A stretch of 64,000 bases of DNA from Myxococcota bacterium (GCA_025057315.1 JANWXW010000153.1:1-64000); one strand, 5' to 3'. Numbered from the stretch's first letter, positions 49,180 through 59,122 are shown. Translations and numbers: made by a program. The notes: a model not told the origin generated them from the letters alone.

Positions 49180-50892
49180 ATGTCCGAGAGCAGCAGCAAC
49201 TTCATCCACGACATCATCGAGGCTGACTTCGCCGCTGGCCGCCGTCGCTTGGTCACGCGCTTCCCGCCTGAGCCGAATGGCTACCTGCACATCGGCCATG
49301 CCAAGAGCATCTGCCTCAACTTCGGCCTGGCCGAAAAGTATGGCGGTCAGTGCAACCTGCGCTTCGATGACACCAACCCCTGCACCGAGGAGGAGGAGTA
49401 CGTCACCGCCATCCAGCGCGATGTGCGCTGGCTCGGCTTCGACTGGCAGGACCGGCTCTGCTTTGCCTCCGATTACTTCGAGCGCCTCTACGAGTGGGCC
49501 GAGCAGCTCATCCGCGCTGGCAAGGCCTACGTGTGCGACCTCAGCCCCGATGAGATGGCCGACTACCGGGGAAATTACTACCGCAAGGGTCGTCCCAGCC
49601 CCTTCCGCGACCGCAGCGTCGAGGAGAACCTGGACCTGTTCCGGCGCATGCGCGCAGGTGAGTTTCCCGATGGCTCCAAGACCCTGCGGGCCAAGATCGA
49701 CATGTCGTCGCAAAACATGAACCTGCGCGACCCGCCGATGTATCGCATTCGCCATGTGCCGCACCATCGCACTGGCCACGCCTGGTGCATCTACCCGACC
49801 TACGATTGGGCCCACGGACAATGCGATGCCATCGAGGGCGTCACCCATTCCATTTGCACGCTGGAGTTTGAAAACCACCGCCCGCTCTATGACTGGTTCC
49901 TGCGCGAGCTGGGCATTGCCGACCCGCCGCGGCAGATTGAGTTCGCGCGCCTGAACCTAAGCTACACCGTGCTGAGCAAGCGCAAGCTCATCCAGCTGGT
50001 GCAGCAGGGGCATGTAAACGGCTGGGATGACCCGCGCATGCCCACGCTGGCCGGGCTCCGGCGGCGGGGGTATACCCCTGAGTCCATCCGCGCCTTCTGC
50101 GAGCGCATCGGGGTGTCCCGAGCCGACAGCCTGGTGGATGTAGGGCTGCTGGAGAATGCCGTGCGGGACGACCTGAACCGCCGGGCACCGCGCGTGATGG
50201 GCGTGCTCCACCCGCTGCGCGTGGTGTTGACGAATTTCCCCCCCGGGCAGACCATCGAGCTGGAGGCTCCCCTGCACCCTGAGGACCCGTCGTTTGGTAC
50301 CCGCACGCTGCGCCTGTCCCGCGAGCTTTATATCGAGCGCGATGACTTTCGCGAAAACCCACCGAACAAGTGGTTTCGCCTTGCGCCGGGACGGGAGGTC
50401 CGGCTGCGCTATGCGTGCCTTATCACCTGCCAGGAGGTCGTGCGCGACCCGCACACCGGCGAGATCGTCGAGCTGCGCTGCACCTGGGATCCGGCCTCGC
50501 GAGGCGGCCAGGCACCCGACGGAAGGCGTGTCCAAGGTACCTCCCACTGGGTGTCAGCCGAGGACAGCGTGCCAGCGGAAGTGCGATTGTATGATCGGCT
50601 GTTTACTTGTGAAGATCCGGGCGCGCAGGAAGATTTTCTCGCCTATCTGAACCCTGCCTCCCTGACCGTGCTTTCTGGGTGCCGCGTGGAGCCCATGCTG
50701 GCCCAGGCGTCCCCGGGCGCTAGCTTTCAGTTCGAGCGGCTGGGCTATTTTTGCGTCGACCCCGACACCCGGCCGGGGCACCTGGTCTTCAACCGCACCG
50801 TCACGCTCAAGGACTCCTGGGCCAAGATCGAAAAGAAGGAGCAGGCCTCTCGCCTCGCCTCCGCAGGGGGCCCAGGCACCCCGCGGGGCTGA
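49180..50892 (+). CDS. glnS: Glutaminyl-tRNA synthetase
   Basis: The 570-residue class I synthetase has FPPEPNGYLHIGHAKSICLN near residue 30 (HIGH motif), LRFDDTNPCTEEEEYVTAIQ, VDMSSQN-type segment DMSSQNMNLRDPPMYRI, and the KMSKS-equivalent TVLSKRKLIQ near 265. GWDDPRMPTLAGLRRRGYTP is a typical GlnRS stretch. The C-terminal beta-barrel anticodon-binding domain is complete. It attaches glutamine to tRNA-Gln. The start MSESSSNFIHD at 49180 fits the family N-terminus; upstream in-frame codons are not protein-like. Confidence 0.96.
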   Translation: MSESSSNFIHDIIEADFAAGRRRLVTRFPPEPNGYLHIGHAKSICLNFGLAEKYGGQCNLRFDDTNPCTEEEEYVTAIQRDVRWLGFDWQDRLCFASDYFERLYEWAEQLIRAGKAYVCDLSPDEMADYRGNYYRKGRPSPFRDRSVEENLDLFRRMRAGEFPDGSKTLRAKIDMSSQNMNLRDPPMYRIRHVPHHRTGHAWCIYPTYDWAHGQCDAIEGVTHSICTLEFENHRPLYDWFLRELGIADPPRQIEFARLNLSYTVLSKRKLIQLVQQGHVNGWDDPRMPTLAGLRRRGYTPESIRAFCERIGVSRADSLVDVGLLENAVRDDLNRRAPRVMGVLHPLRVVLTNFPPGQTIELEAPLHPEDPSFGTRTLRLSRELYIERDDFRENPPNKWFRLAPGREVRLRYACLITCQEVVRDPHTGEIVELRCTWDPASRGGQAPDGRRVQGTSHWVSAEDSVPAEVRLYDRLFTCEDPGAQEDFLAYLNPASLTVLSGCRVEPMLAQASPGASFQFERLGYFCVDPDTRPGHLVFNRTVTLKDSWAKIEKKEQASRLASAGGPGTPRG

Positions 50893-50975
50893 GCTCCCCC
50901 TTTGCGTGGGGCCGACAGAGGCGCATGGGTTCCGCGGCAGGCCGGGGCCATCTCAGGGTGCAAGCCCCGGTCTGC

Positions 50976-51803
50976 TCAGGGCCGGCAGGTGCCCAGCACG
51001 CGCAGGGTTCCCAGCGGCTGGCGGAGCGTGCTGAAGTACTGGGCGCGGGCGTCGATGGTACCCCGTTCGTTGCACAAGCAGACAACGTCCACCGTGCGGC
51101 TCTCGCCAGGACGGAAGGGCTCGGGGCCCTCGTCGCCCATCAGCACCGCATCGGCCAAGCTGCCGCTCATCTCGAGGCCGCCGACCTGCACCGAGCAGCT
51201 GCTGGTGTTGCGCAGCTCCACGTAGCGCACCCGCGGCAAGCCGATGCGCTGGAGGCCAAAGTCCAGGGTGGCCGGGCGAATGGAGAACTGCACCGGCAAC
51301 ACGCTGCCTGATAGCGGCACCGACACCGATGGGCGGCTGGCATCGGTGCTGTTGATGACCAAGCTGCCCGTGGGCGCGGCACCGCTGCCTGTCGGCGCGG
51401 TAAATCTCACCGTCAGCTCCACCTGCTCACCGGGAGCCAGCTCCAGGGGCAGGACCGGAGGCCGCACCAGCCGGAAGGCACTGCCGCGCACCCATAGGGT
51501 CAGGACCCGCACCGCCGCAGCCCCGGTGCTCCTGAGCTGTAGCGTGCGGCTCTCGCTGGTGCCGGGACACCGCGCCTGGAAGCGAAGCTCAGCCGGGCTG
51601 ACGCTCAGCCGCGCGGCTTGTGTGCCAGCCGCTGTCTCGGCCGCCGCGCCGAGCCATCCGACCCCCTCGACCCCCGAATCGTCGTCGGCTGACAGGACCT
51701 CTCCGGGGAGGCCGCAGCCACAGAGGCCACCCACGAACCCAAACACAATCGACAAGGCCAGGCTGACCCAGCCAGGCATGAGGGGACAGAGTTGTTTGCG
51801 CAT
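50976..51803 (-). CDS. Lipoprotein with ASH/Ig-like (choice-of-anchor) domains
   Basis: This 275-residue protein has a signal ending IVFGFVGGLCGC (lipobox) and AAGGAG about 10 nt upstream of ATG. It holds at least one clear ASH-type Ig fold: LSVSPAELRFQARCPGTSES, ELAPGEQVELTVRFTAPTG and LVINSTDASRPSVSVPLSG. A second, shorter unit follows (IRPATLDFGLQRIGLPRVRY). These domains often occur in myxobacterial surface proteins. No enzyme is evident. Confidence 0.72.
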   Translation of the reverse strand: MRKQLCPLMPGWVSLALSIVFGFVGGLCGCGLPGEVLSADDDSGVEGVGWLGAAAETAAGTQAARLSVSPAELRFQARCPGTSESRTLQLRSTGAAAVRVLTLWVRGSAFRLVRPPVLPLELAPGEQVELTVRFTAPTGSGAAPTGSLVINSTDASRPSVSVPLSGSVLPVQFSIRPATLDFGLQRIGLPRVRYVELRNTSSCSVQVGGLEMSGSLADAVLMGDEGPEPFRPGESRTVDVVCLCNERGTIDARAQYFSTLRQPLGTLRVLGTCRP

Positions 51804-52065
51804 CGCCTTTGCTCCTTGTGCCCTGCCAGAGCCGGGCTGGGATGGCTCGGCCTGCCATGGGACCCATCGGGCTGCAGGGCACCGCTACCCTAACACAAAA
51901 GGGGGCCAGCAGGCTCGCCTGGTTCCCTGCGTGCCAGGGCTCTGACCAGGCAGGCGTCGGCGCATTCCCACCCGCGCCGGCCGAACGCAATCCAGAGGCC
52001 CCGCGGCGTCTCTAACAGAACGCCGGAGGTTGCCTGGGCCAGCTCCAGGCCCCCGGAAGGTTGCC

Positions 52066-54945
52066 ATGGACGTGCGTCTCCCCGTCTGTGCACGCGGGCT
52101 CCTTGTGTGCCTGCTCGTGGCCTGTCAGGGGCCAGAAGGTGACCTGGACGGTGTGTCGAGCCAGGCTCCGCCGGTCTCACCGCCTGCTAGCGCCTCCACC
52201 GATGGTGTGCCCGTCGAGGTGGGGACTTCCCTGGAGGTGGCCCTGAGCGGGCTTGAGCCCTACCGCACCTACGAGTTGCGGCTGCATCCGGCCTGGGAGG
52301 AGGTCCCGGCGCGGCACGAGGCCATTCGCTTCGCCCGCCTCACCACCGATGCCCTGGGAGAGACGCCCGCGGTGGTGCTTTGGCACCACTCTGGAGTGGA
52401 GGGTTGCTCGGTGGACACCGAGGCTCCCACGGCGCAGCCCTATCGCTTCCGGACCCACGAGGAAGCGGAGCGGGCGCTGGTCGGTCGGGTCTTTGCCGTA
52501 TCGGTCCACCCTGTTCAGGAGAGCGCGGATCGTACCACCCCGCCGCTCAGCCTGCCCGTGCACCCCCCGGTGCAGCAGATGCGTTTCCTGTGGACCGCGC
52601 GCCATCGCCCCATCCTCTTTCCAGCCGACGAGACGGGTTGCCCGCGCAGCAGCTGGCCCGCGGGGCAGCAGATGCTCTATGTGGTCGGCTACGGGTTCCG
52701 TCCCGAGGAAGAGGTCGAGATCTCCGTGGTCCCCAGCCAGTGGAGCTGGCAGCCAGGAGACGCCGTGCGCGACGTGACGGGCATTCGAGGCCAAGAGGTG
52801 CGCCGCACCATCCGCGCCGATGCCGACGGGCGCTTCCTCGCCCCCATCTGGCAGGCTGCAACCCAGCGCCCTGGCGCCTATGACCTCGTCGCCCGCCGTG
52901 GTGTCCGCCCCGGGTCTGGGCTCGCGCAGCTGTCGCCTGACGATGTGGTCTGCTGCGCAACCGATCATGCTCTGGTGCTGTACCCGAGCGGACAGGAGCC
53001 CGCGGGGCGCGCCCTCAACCTGGCCAGTCGTCCCGTGGTCCGCCCGCCGTACTTTCAGCCCTCGCGTGCCTTCTCCACCGAGGGCGATGCGGTCTTCTCG
53101 TCCCTGGAGCCCACCCTTGGCCTGGGGGACAGGCTGGACGCTCGCTATGTCGCCTACCATGTGGTGGCGCACCGCGAGGCGGAGGCCTGGACAGCGGCAG
53201 CGCGCCAGGGCGGGCCCGTGCCCCTGGAGGACGTCTCCGGGGGCGTGGAGATTCTGCCGCTTCACCCAGGGCAACCGGGCGGGGTGGCGGCGCCGCTGTG
53301 GCAAGGCCCACTGCGCGCCGGCAGCTACGACATCGTGGTCGAGCTAGCCGCCTCGGCAGCCGAGGCCGAGAGGGTCCTGGACGCACGCTACGACCCGGCG
53401 GTGGACCTGCTGGACGGCGGAGGCCTGGCCGCTTTTACCGTCGCTGCCGACCCTTTCCTCCGGGGTCCATTCGCCGTCGGCCGCGCGGCCTACAGCTACG
53501 ATGACTTCTTCCCCGTGCTGGGTCTGGCCACTGACGTAGACCTGCGCGCAGAGGTGCGCTACCCGGCGGTCGTGTCGGGCGAGGACACAGAGGTGGCGCC
53601 CGGCCGCCATCCGATCTTTCTTATCCAGCACGGCAACCACTGCTTCTGCGACACGGACAACCCACGCTGTGGACCAGAGAACGTCGACCGGTACACCCAC
53701 GCCAGCTGTCCCAACCGCACGCCAAACCACCTGGGCTTTGTTGACCTGCTCGAGCTGCTAGCCAGCCACGGCATCATCGCCGTGTCCATCGATGCCTACG
53801 ACCTGACCGGGCTGGTGCCGGCTTGGATCGAGGAGCGCGGCCTGCTCATCCTGCGCCACCTGGAGCTGTGGTCGCACTTGTCCAACCCGACCACCTATCC
53901 GGCCTACCCCGATCCATTCCATGGGCGCTTCATGGGCCACGTGGACCTGTCGCGCATCTCCATTGCCGGCCATTCGCGCGGCGGGGAGGCCGCGGTATCC
54001 GCTTGGAACAACAGCCGCACCTTCTCCATTGGCTCTGTAGCCGCCATCGCCCCCACAGACATCCTCGGGCTGCCTGCCCCCCAGGTGCCCTTCTTTGTGA
54101 TCGTGCCCGCAGCAGACTGGGACGTCAGCGACCTGAGCGGCGTGCGCCTCTACGACCGAGCCGGTAGCAGGATGGCGCCCCCGGCCCGCAGCCACAGGAG
54201 CGGCATCTACATCTACGGGGCCAACCACAACTTCTTCAATGCCGTCTGGGCCGAGCACCGCGACGACTCCGACCCCAACCGCCCAGACTACCTTACACCC
54301 CAGGAGCAGCAGCGGGTGGCCTATGCCTATCTGTCGGCCTTTGTGCGGATGCACCTGCTGGGACAGACCTACTACCTCGAGTTGCTCCGCGGCATGCAGC
54401 GCTTTCCCTCCATCTCGGGCTTCAAGATCTTCCCCATGCATCAGGAGTCCCAGCACATGCTGCTGGAGCAAGGCAGCGGCACGGGCGCGGCGCCCGTCGC
54501 CCTGAACGCGGTGCCGGTCCTGTCACCCTCGGTGCACATCGGCCAAGTGCTGCGCATACGCTGGGACAGCGAAGGTGCCCTCTGGTATCCACTGCCACCA
54601 GACCGACGCGACCTGCGCCCCTACCAGGCGCTGTCTCTGCGGGTGGCACAGACCAACGCCGAGACCAATCCGATAAACGGCAGCCAGGACTTCCTCGTCG
54701 AGCTGCTGCATCATGGGCAGGGCCAGGCCTTCTATGTAGGTAGCCTCGGCCCCGTGCCGCCACCTTACCGCTTCGCCTACCTAACCGAGCCGAACAACGT
54801 CATGACGACCGTGCGGCTGCCGCTCCAGCTGTTTGTCCAGAACGCGCCCGGCCTCTCGCTGGCCCACATCGATGCGGTGCGACTGAGCTTCCGCCAGCCC
54901 CCGCAAGGAGAGCTGTATGTGGACGACATCGAGTGCTCCAGGTAG
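52066..54945 (+). CDS. Large lipoprotein with alpha/beta-hydrolase domain
   Basis: The 959-residue lipoprotein has GGAAGG 8 nt before its ATG and signal ending LLVCLLVACQG. The N-terminal half is beta-rich, probably with Ig-like modules (VEVGTSLEVALSGLEPY, LYVVGYGFRPEEEVEI). A hydrolase core covers about 510-790: GRHPIFLIQHGNHCFC, the nucleophile elbow SIAGHSRGGEAAVSAWN with Ser637, acidic segment VPAADWDVSDLSG, and the catalytic-His candidate YGANHNFFNAVWAEH. The end resembles a carbohydrate-binding beta-sandwich (DAVRLSFRQPP). Substrate, possibly an ester or polymer, is unknown. Confidence 0.72.
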   Translation: MDVRLPVCARGLLVCLLVACQGPEGDLDGVSSQAPPVSPPASASTDGVPVEVGTSLEVALSGLEPYRTYELRLHPAWEEVPARHEAIRFARLTTDALGETPAVVLWHHSGVEGCSVDTEAPTAQPYRFRTHEEAERALVGRVFAVSVHPVQESADRTTPPLSLPVHPPVQQMRFLWTARHRPILFPADETGCPRSSWPAGQQMLYVVGYGFRPEEEVEISVVPSQWSWQPGDAVRDVTGIRGQEVRRTIRADADGRFLAPIWQAATQRPGAYDLVARRGVRPGSGLAQLSPDDVVCCATDHALVLYPSGQEPAGRALNLASRPVVRPPYFQPSRAFSTEGDAVFSSLEPTLGLGDRLDARYVAYHVVAHREAEAWTAAARQGGPVPLEDVSGGVEILPLHPGQPGGVAAPLWQGPLRAGSYDIVVELAASAAEAERVLDARYDPAVDLLDGGGLAAFTVAADPFLRGPFAVGRAAYSYDDFFPVLGLATDVDLRAEVRYPAVVSGEDTEVAPGRHPIFLIQHGNHCFCDTDNPRCGPENVDRYTHASCPNRTPNHLGFVDLLELLASHGIIAVSIDAYDLTGLVPAWIEERGLLILRHLELWSHLSNPTTYPAYPDPFHGRFMGHVDLSRISIAGHSRGGEAAVSAWNNSRTFSIGSVAAIAPTDILGLPAPQVPFFVIVPAADWDVSDLSGVRLYDRAGSRMAPPARSHRSGIYIYGANHNFFNAVWAEHRDDSDPNRPDYLTPQEQQRVAYAYLSAFVRMHLLGQTYYLELLRGMQRFPSISGFKIFPMHQESQHMLLEQGSGTGAAPVALNAVPVLSPSVHIGQVLRIRWDSEGALWYPLPPDRRDLRPYQALSLRVAQTNAETNPINGSQDFLVELLHHGQGQAFYVGSLGPVPPPYRFAYLTEPNNVMTTVRLPLQLFVQNAPGLSLAHIDAVRLSFRQPPQGELYVDDIECSR

Positions 54946-55462
54946 AGCGGGGGCAGAGGTCCTGGTGATGGTGTGCCTGTGGGGCTGCGTCTCGCCTGCA
55001 CTGGCACCGCCGCCCGATCCTGGGACAGATTCCAACCGGACGACCCGTCCCGCAGCGGGATCTCTGCTTACAGAGCCGCCCCGGAGGACGGAGGCCACCG
55101 CCCAGCACCATCGGCCTGTGGTCCTGCGCAGCGCGTCGGTGCGCGAGCTGGAGCCAGCACTGGCGCGGGTTGCTGGGCCGCAGTTTCAGCGCACCGCCAC
55201 CCGCCCCGTGGTCCTGGAGGTGCGCACCGCCGAGCCCATCGACCCCACGCCGCGCACCTGTCTGCCCCTGATTGTGCTAAACGGCCGCGTGCTGCCCAAC
55301 ACCTATGCCCGCATCGAGGCGCCAGACCAGCTCCTGGCCTTTCTGCCAGACCGCAAGCTGCTGCGCAGCGTCAACCAGGTGTGGGTGGTGTGGGCTGGCA
55401 ACGAGCGCCAGACCGCCTCTCCCCACCCGCTGCAGCTGGAGGTCAGGGGCAAGGACGACTAA
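54917..55462 (+). CDS. Small putative lipoprotein of unknown function
   Basis: This 181-residue frame overlaps the hydrolase gene by 29 nt; a strong GGAGAGCTGT precedes its ATG, supporting translation. The hydrophobic stretch AEVLVMVCLWGCVSPALA may be a lipobox signal (Cys in LWGC). The mature part is Pro/Arg-rich then beta-rich (RPVVLEVRTAEPIDPTP, TCLPLIVLNGRVLPNTYARI, NQVWVVWAGNE). No family recognised. The overlap suggests co-translation with the hydrolase. Confidence 0.6.
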   Translation: MWTTSSAPGRAGAEVLVMVCLWGCVSPALAPPPDPGTDSNRTTRPAAGSLLTEPPRRTEATAQHHRPVVLRSASVRELEPALARVAGPQFQRTATRPVVLEVRTAEPIDPTPRTCLPLIVLNGRVLPNTYARIEAPDQLLAFLPDRKLLRSVNQVWVVWAGNERQTASPHPLQLEVRGKDD

Positions 55463-55582
55463 AGACCACTGCGCGGCTAAACCCCATCTTCAGCCGGCCC
55501 CAAGCTGAAGGTGGCTTCCCTTTTGTTCGTTCTTCCTATAGAGTCCCTGGCCCAATCGCTTGTCCACAGAAGGAGCCGCACC

Positions 55583-56545
55583 ATGGAGCACAAGACCGAT
55601 AGCAGGAGCCATGGCCGCAGCAAAATCGCCCTCATCGGCGCCGGCAACATTGGGGGCGAGCTGGCCGCCCTGTGCGCCCGCAAGGAGCTGGGCGACGTGG
55701 TGCTGCTCGACATCCCCGAAAAAGAGGGCCTTGCCAAGGGCAAGGCCTTGGACCTGGAGCAGAATGGTGCCATCGCCGGCTACGACTGCAACATCCGCGG
55801 CACAGCGAACTGGGCCGACTGCGCCGGCGCCGACGTCGTCATCGTCACCGCAGGCGTGCCGCGCAAGCCTGGCATGTCGCGCGACGATCTGCTGGCCACC
55901 AACCTCAAGATCATGCGCGGTGTGGCGCAAGGCATCAAAGATCATTGCCCCCAGGCCTTTGTCATTGTCATCTCCAACCCGCTAGATGCCATGGTGTGGG
56001 AGTGCGCGCGCATCACCGGCTTCCCCCATGCCCGCGTCTGCGGCATGGCCGGTGTGCTCGACTCGGCCCGGTTTCAGCTCTTTTTGGCCCGCGAGCTGGG
56101 GGTTAGCGTCAAGGACGTGCGCGCCATGGTGCTCGGTGGCCACGGCGACACCATGGTGCCGGTCACCTCCTACTGCACGGTCAACGGCGTGCCGGTTCGA
56201 CAGCTGATCAGTCCAGAGCGCCTCGCCGCCATCGTCGAGCGCACCGCGGCCGGGGGGGGTGAGATCGTCAAGCTCATGGGTACCAGTGCCTACTACGCAC
56301 CGGCCGCCGCTGCGGTGGCCATGGCGGAGTCATACCTGCGGGACCAGAAGCGCCTGCTGCCCTGCGCCGCCTATCTGACGGGTCAGTATGGCATCCATGA
56401 CCTGTACATCGGTGTGCCGGTGATCATCGGCCGAGGCGGCGTCGAGCGCGTGGTGGAGGTGGAGCTGACCGCTGAGGAGCGGGCACTACTGGAGCGAAGC
56501 GCCGCCGCGGTGCGCGAGCTGGTGGAGGCCAGCAAGAGGCTGTAA
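55583..56545 (+). CDS. mdh: Malate dehydrogenase (LDH-like)
   Basis: The 320-residue enzyme has the NAD-binding IALIGAGNIGGELAALCA, VVIVTAGVPRKPGMSRDDLL, the substrate-site VVISNPLDAMVW and GMAGVLDSARFQLFLA motifs, and the active-site His in LGGHGDTMVPVTSYC. It oxidises malate to oxaloacetate. AGGAG lies 7 nt before the ATG. It heads a tightly spaced operon mdh-sucC-sucD-ndk typical of deltaproteobacterial/myxobacterial genomes. Confidence 0.95.
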   Translation: MEHKTDSRSHGRSKIALIGAGNIGGELAALCARKELGDVVLLDIPEKEGLAKGKALDLEQNGAIAGYDCNIRGTANWADCAGADVVIVTAGVPRKPGMSRDDLLATNLKIMRGVAQGIKDHCPQAFVIVISNPLDAMVWECARITGFPHARVCGMAGVLDSARFQLFLARELGVSVKDVRAMVLGGHGDTMVPVTSYCTVNGVPVRQLISPERLAAIVERTAAGGGEIVKLMGTSAYYAPAAAAVAMAESYLRDQKRLLPCAAYLTGQYGIHDLYIGVPVIIGRGGVERVVEVELTAEERALLERSAAAVRELVEASKRL

Positions 56546-56547
56546 CC

Positions 56548-57744
56548 ATGAACATCCACGAGTACCAGGGCAAGCAGCTGCTGAGCCGCTTTGGCGTGCC
56601 CGTGCCCATTGGCAAGCCCGCCTTCGATTTGACCAGCGCCCAGGCTGCCATCGAGCAGGTGCAGGCCCAGAGCGGCCGCGAGGAAGTGGTGGTGAAGGCG
56701 CAAATCCACGCCGGCGGCCGGGGCAAGGGCGGCGGTGTGGTGGTCGCCCGTGATGGCGCCGCGGCGCGGCAGGCAGCTGAGCGCCTGCTGGGCATGCGCC
56801 TGGTGACCCACCAGACCGGGCCCGAGGGGCGCATCGTCAAGCGCCTGCTCATCGAGCAGGGCATGGACATCGAGCGCGAGATGTACGTAGCGGTGGTGCT
56901 CGACCGCCAGGTGGGCCGCGTGGCGGTCATGGCCTCCACTGAGGGGGGGATGGACATCGAAGAGGTGGCGCGGTCCAGTCCGGAGAAGATCGTTCGCCAG
57001 CACGTGGACCCGGCCGTCGGCTTCCGCAGCTGGCAGGCGCGGCAGCTGTGCCTGGGCTTGGATCTACTCCGGCACGGGCCGGCGATCTTCCAGCAGGGCA
57101 TCAAGCTCCTGTCCCAGCTGGTGCTGGCCTTCCACGCCATGGACTGCTCGCTGGTAGAGATCAACCCGCTTGTGCTGACCCGCCAGGGGCAGCTGGTGTG
57201 TCTGGATGCCAAGCTGAACTTCGACGACAACGCCCTGTACCGCCACCCGGACATCGAGGACCTCCGCGACCTCGACGAGGAGGAGCCGGCCGAGACCGAG
57301 GCCCGAAAGCACGACCTGTCTTACATCAAGCTGAGCGGCGACATCGGCTGCATGGTCAACGGCGCTGGTCTGGCCATGGCCACCATGGACATCATCCGCC
57401 ACTACGGTGGCATGCCCGCCAACTTCCTGGACGTCGGCGGCGGGGCCAGCCAGGACAAGGTCACGGCGGCCTTCAAGATCATCACCCGCGACCCGGCCGT
57501 GCGTGGCATCTTCATCAACATCTTTGGTGGCATCATGAAGTGCGACACCATCGCCGAGGGTGTGCTGGCGGCGGTGCGCGAGGTGGGCCTGAGCGTCCCG
57601 CTGGTGGTGCGCCTGGAAGGCACCAACGTGGCCCTGGGCAAGCGGATTCTGGACGAGTCTGGGCTAAACATCGTCTCGGCCTCCGACATGGCCGACGGCG
57701 CGCGCAAAATCCTGGCGCTGGTCCGCGGGGCCCAAGCCGCATAG
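56548..57744 (+). CDS. sucC: Succinyl-CoA synthetase beta subunit
   Basis: The 398-residue subunit has the MNIHEYQGKQLLSRFGVPVP N-terminus, ATP-grasp core with VKAQIHAGGRGKGGGVVVAR, and VEINPLVLTRQGQLVCLDAK. The C-terminal CoA-ligase part reads ANFLDVGGGASQDKVTAAFK, IFINIFGGIMKCDTIAEGVL and VRLEGTNVALGKRIL. It couples succinyl-CoA hydrolysis to ADP or GDP phosphorylation in the TCA cycle. It begins 2 nt after the mdh stop. Confidence 0.96.
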   Translation: MNIHEYQGKQLLSRFGVPVPIGKPAFDLTSAQAAIEQVQAQSGREEVVVKAQIHAGGRGKGGGVVVARDGAAARQAAERLLGMRLVTHQTGPEGRIVKRLLIEQGMDIEREMYVAVVLDRQVGRVAVMASTEGGMDIEEVARSSPEKIVRQHVDPAVGFRSWQARQLCLGLDLLRHGPAIFQQGIKLLSQLVLAFHAMDCSLVEINPLVLTRQGQLVCLDAKLNFDDNALYRHPDIEDLRDLDEEEPAETEARKHDLSYIKLSGDIGCMVNGAGLAMATMDIIRHYGGMPANFLDVGGGASQDKVTAAFKIITRDPAVRGIFINIFGGIMKCDTIAEGVLAAVREVGLSVPLVVRLEGTNVALGKRILDESGLNIVSASDMADGARKILALVRGAQAA

Positions 57745-57753
57745 GAGCTCCCG

Positions 57754-58635
57754 ATGGCGATCCTGGTCGACAAGAACACCCGTGTGCTGGTGCAGGGCAT
57801 CACCGGCAAAGCGGGCAGCTTCCACACCCAGCAGATGCTCGAGTATGGCACCCGCATCGTCGGCGGTGTCACCCCTGGCAAGGGCGGTACTACCCATCAT
57901 GGCGTGCCGGTGTTTGACAGCGTGGCACAGGCCGTCGAGCGCACCGGCGCGGACGCCACCGTCATCTATGTTCCGCCTGCCTTCGCCGCAGACAGCATCC
58001 TCGAAGCCATCGCGGCCGGCATCCCGCTCATCGTCTGCATCACGGAAGGCATCCCGATCCTGGACATGGTGCCGGTGCGGCGGGTGCTGGACAGCCAGAC
58101 CGGACCGCGCCGGACGCGCCTGGTCGGGCCGAACTGCCCGGGGGTGATCACGCCCGGGCAGTGCAAGATTGGCATCATGCCCGGCTACATCCACCGGCCT
58201 GGGCACATCGGTGTCGTGTCGCGCTCCGGCACCCTGACCTACGAGGGGGTGCACCAGCTCAGCCAGCTCGGGCTGGGACAGTCCAGCTGCGTCGGCATCG
58301 GCGGCGACCCGGTCAAGGGCATGGACTTTGTCGAGGTGCTCCAGCTCTTCGAAGAAGACCCGGACACGCACGCCGTGCTGCTGATCGGCGAAATCGGCGG
58401 GTCGTCGGAGGAGGAGGCAGCGGCATTTATCCGCGCCCACATGAGCAAGCCTGTGGCCGCATTCATCGCCGGGCAGACCGCCCCGCCGGGCCGGCGCATG
58501 GGCCACGCCGGTGCCATCATTTCCGGGGGCAAGGGGACCGCCGCGGACAAGATCGCAGCGCTGGAGGAGGCCGGTGTCCGGGTGGCGCGCTCACCGGCCG
58601 AACTGGGGCGGACCCTGCAGGCGGTGCTCAAGTAG
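57754..58635 (+). CDS. sucD: Succinyl-CoA synthetase alpha subunit
   Basis: The 293-residue protein has VLVQGITGKAGSFHTQQMLE (CoA-binding Rossmann), GGVTPGKGGTTHHGVPVFDS, VCITEGIPILDMVPVRRVL, and the phospho-His loop GHAGAIISGGKGTAADKIAA near 248. Upstream AGGAG supports the start. It pairs with sucC, encoded 9 nt upstream. Confidence 0.96.
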   Translation: MAILVDKNTRVLVQGITGKAGSFHTQQMLEYGTRIVGGVTPGKGGTTHHGVPVFDSVAQAVERTGADATVIYVPPAFAADSILEAIAAGIPLIVCITEGIPILDMVPVRRVLDSQTGPRRTRLVGPNCPGVITPGQCKIGIMPGYIHRPGHIGVVSRSGTLTYEGVHQLSQLGLGQSSCVGIGGDPVKGMDFVEVLQLFEEDPDTHAVLLIGEIGGSSEEEAAAFIRAHMSKPVAAFIAGQTAPPGRRMGHAGAIISGGKGTAADKIAALEEAGVRVARSPAELGRTLQAVLK

Positions 58636-58663
58636 CCATCCACACTCTGAGAGGAAGCTGGCC

Positions 58664-59095
58664 ATGAACCGAGAGCGGACCCTCAGCATCATCAAGCCCG
58701 ACGCCGTGCAGCGGGGCGTCACCGGACATATCATTCAGCAGCTCATCGACGGGGGCCTGCGTCCCCTGGCGATTCGCACCATGCGCCTGTCGCTGGAACA
58801 GGCGCGGGCCTTCTATGCCGTGCACCGTGAGCGGCCCTTCTATGATTCGCTGTGCGCCTTCATGTCGTCGGGACCGGTGGTGGTAATGGTGCTAGAAGGG
58901 GAAGGAGCCATTGCGCGCAACCGCGAGCTGATGGGCGCCACCGACAGCAAGAAGGCCGCCCCGGGCACTCTCCGCAACCGCTTTGGTACCGACATCGAGC
59001 GCAATGCCGTCCACGGCAGCGATAGTCCGGAGACGGCACAGGCCGAAATCGCCTTCTTTTTCTCCGGAGCCGAGTTAGCAGCCCTGTCGTCCTAA
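58664..59095 (+). CDS. ndk: Nucleoside-diphosphate kinase
   Basis: The 143-residue enzyme matches NDK closely: ERTLSIIKPDAVQRGVTGHI, FYAVHRERPFYDSLCAFMSS, GPVVVMVLEGEGAIARNREL, MGATDSKKAAPGTLRNRFGT and active-site ERNAVHGSDSPETAQAEIAF (catalytic His in NAVHGSD). It balances NTP pools by a phospho-histidine intermediate. AGAGGAAG lies just upstream. It ends the mdh-sucCD-ndk operon. Confidence 0.97.
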   Translation: MNRERTLSIIKPDAVQRGVTGHIIQQLIDGGLRPLAIRTMRLSLEQARAFYAVHRERPFYDSLCAFMSSGPVVVMVLEGEGAIARNRELMGATDSKKAAPGTLRNRFGTDIERNAVHGSDSPETAQAEIAFFFSGAELAALSS

Positions 59096-59122
59096 CACAA
59101 GAGCCGTGCACCGACCAGGCCG

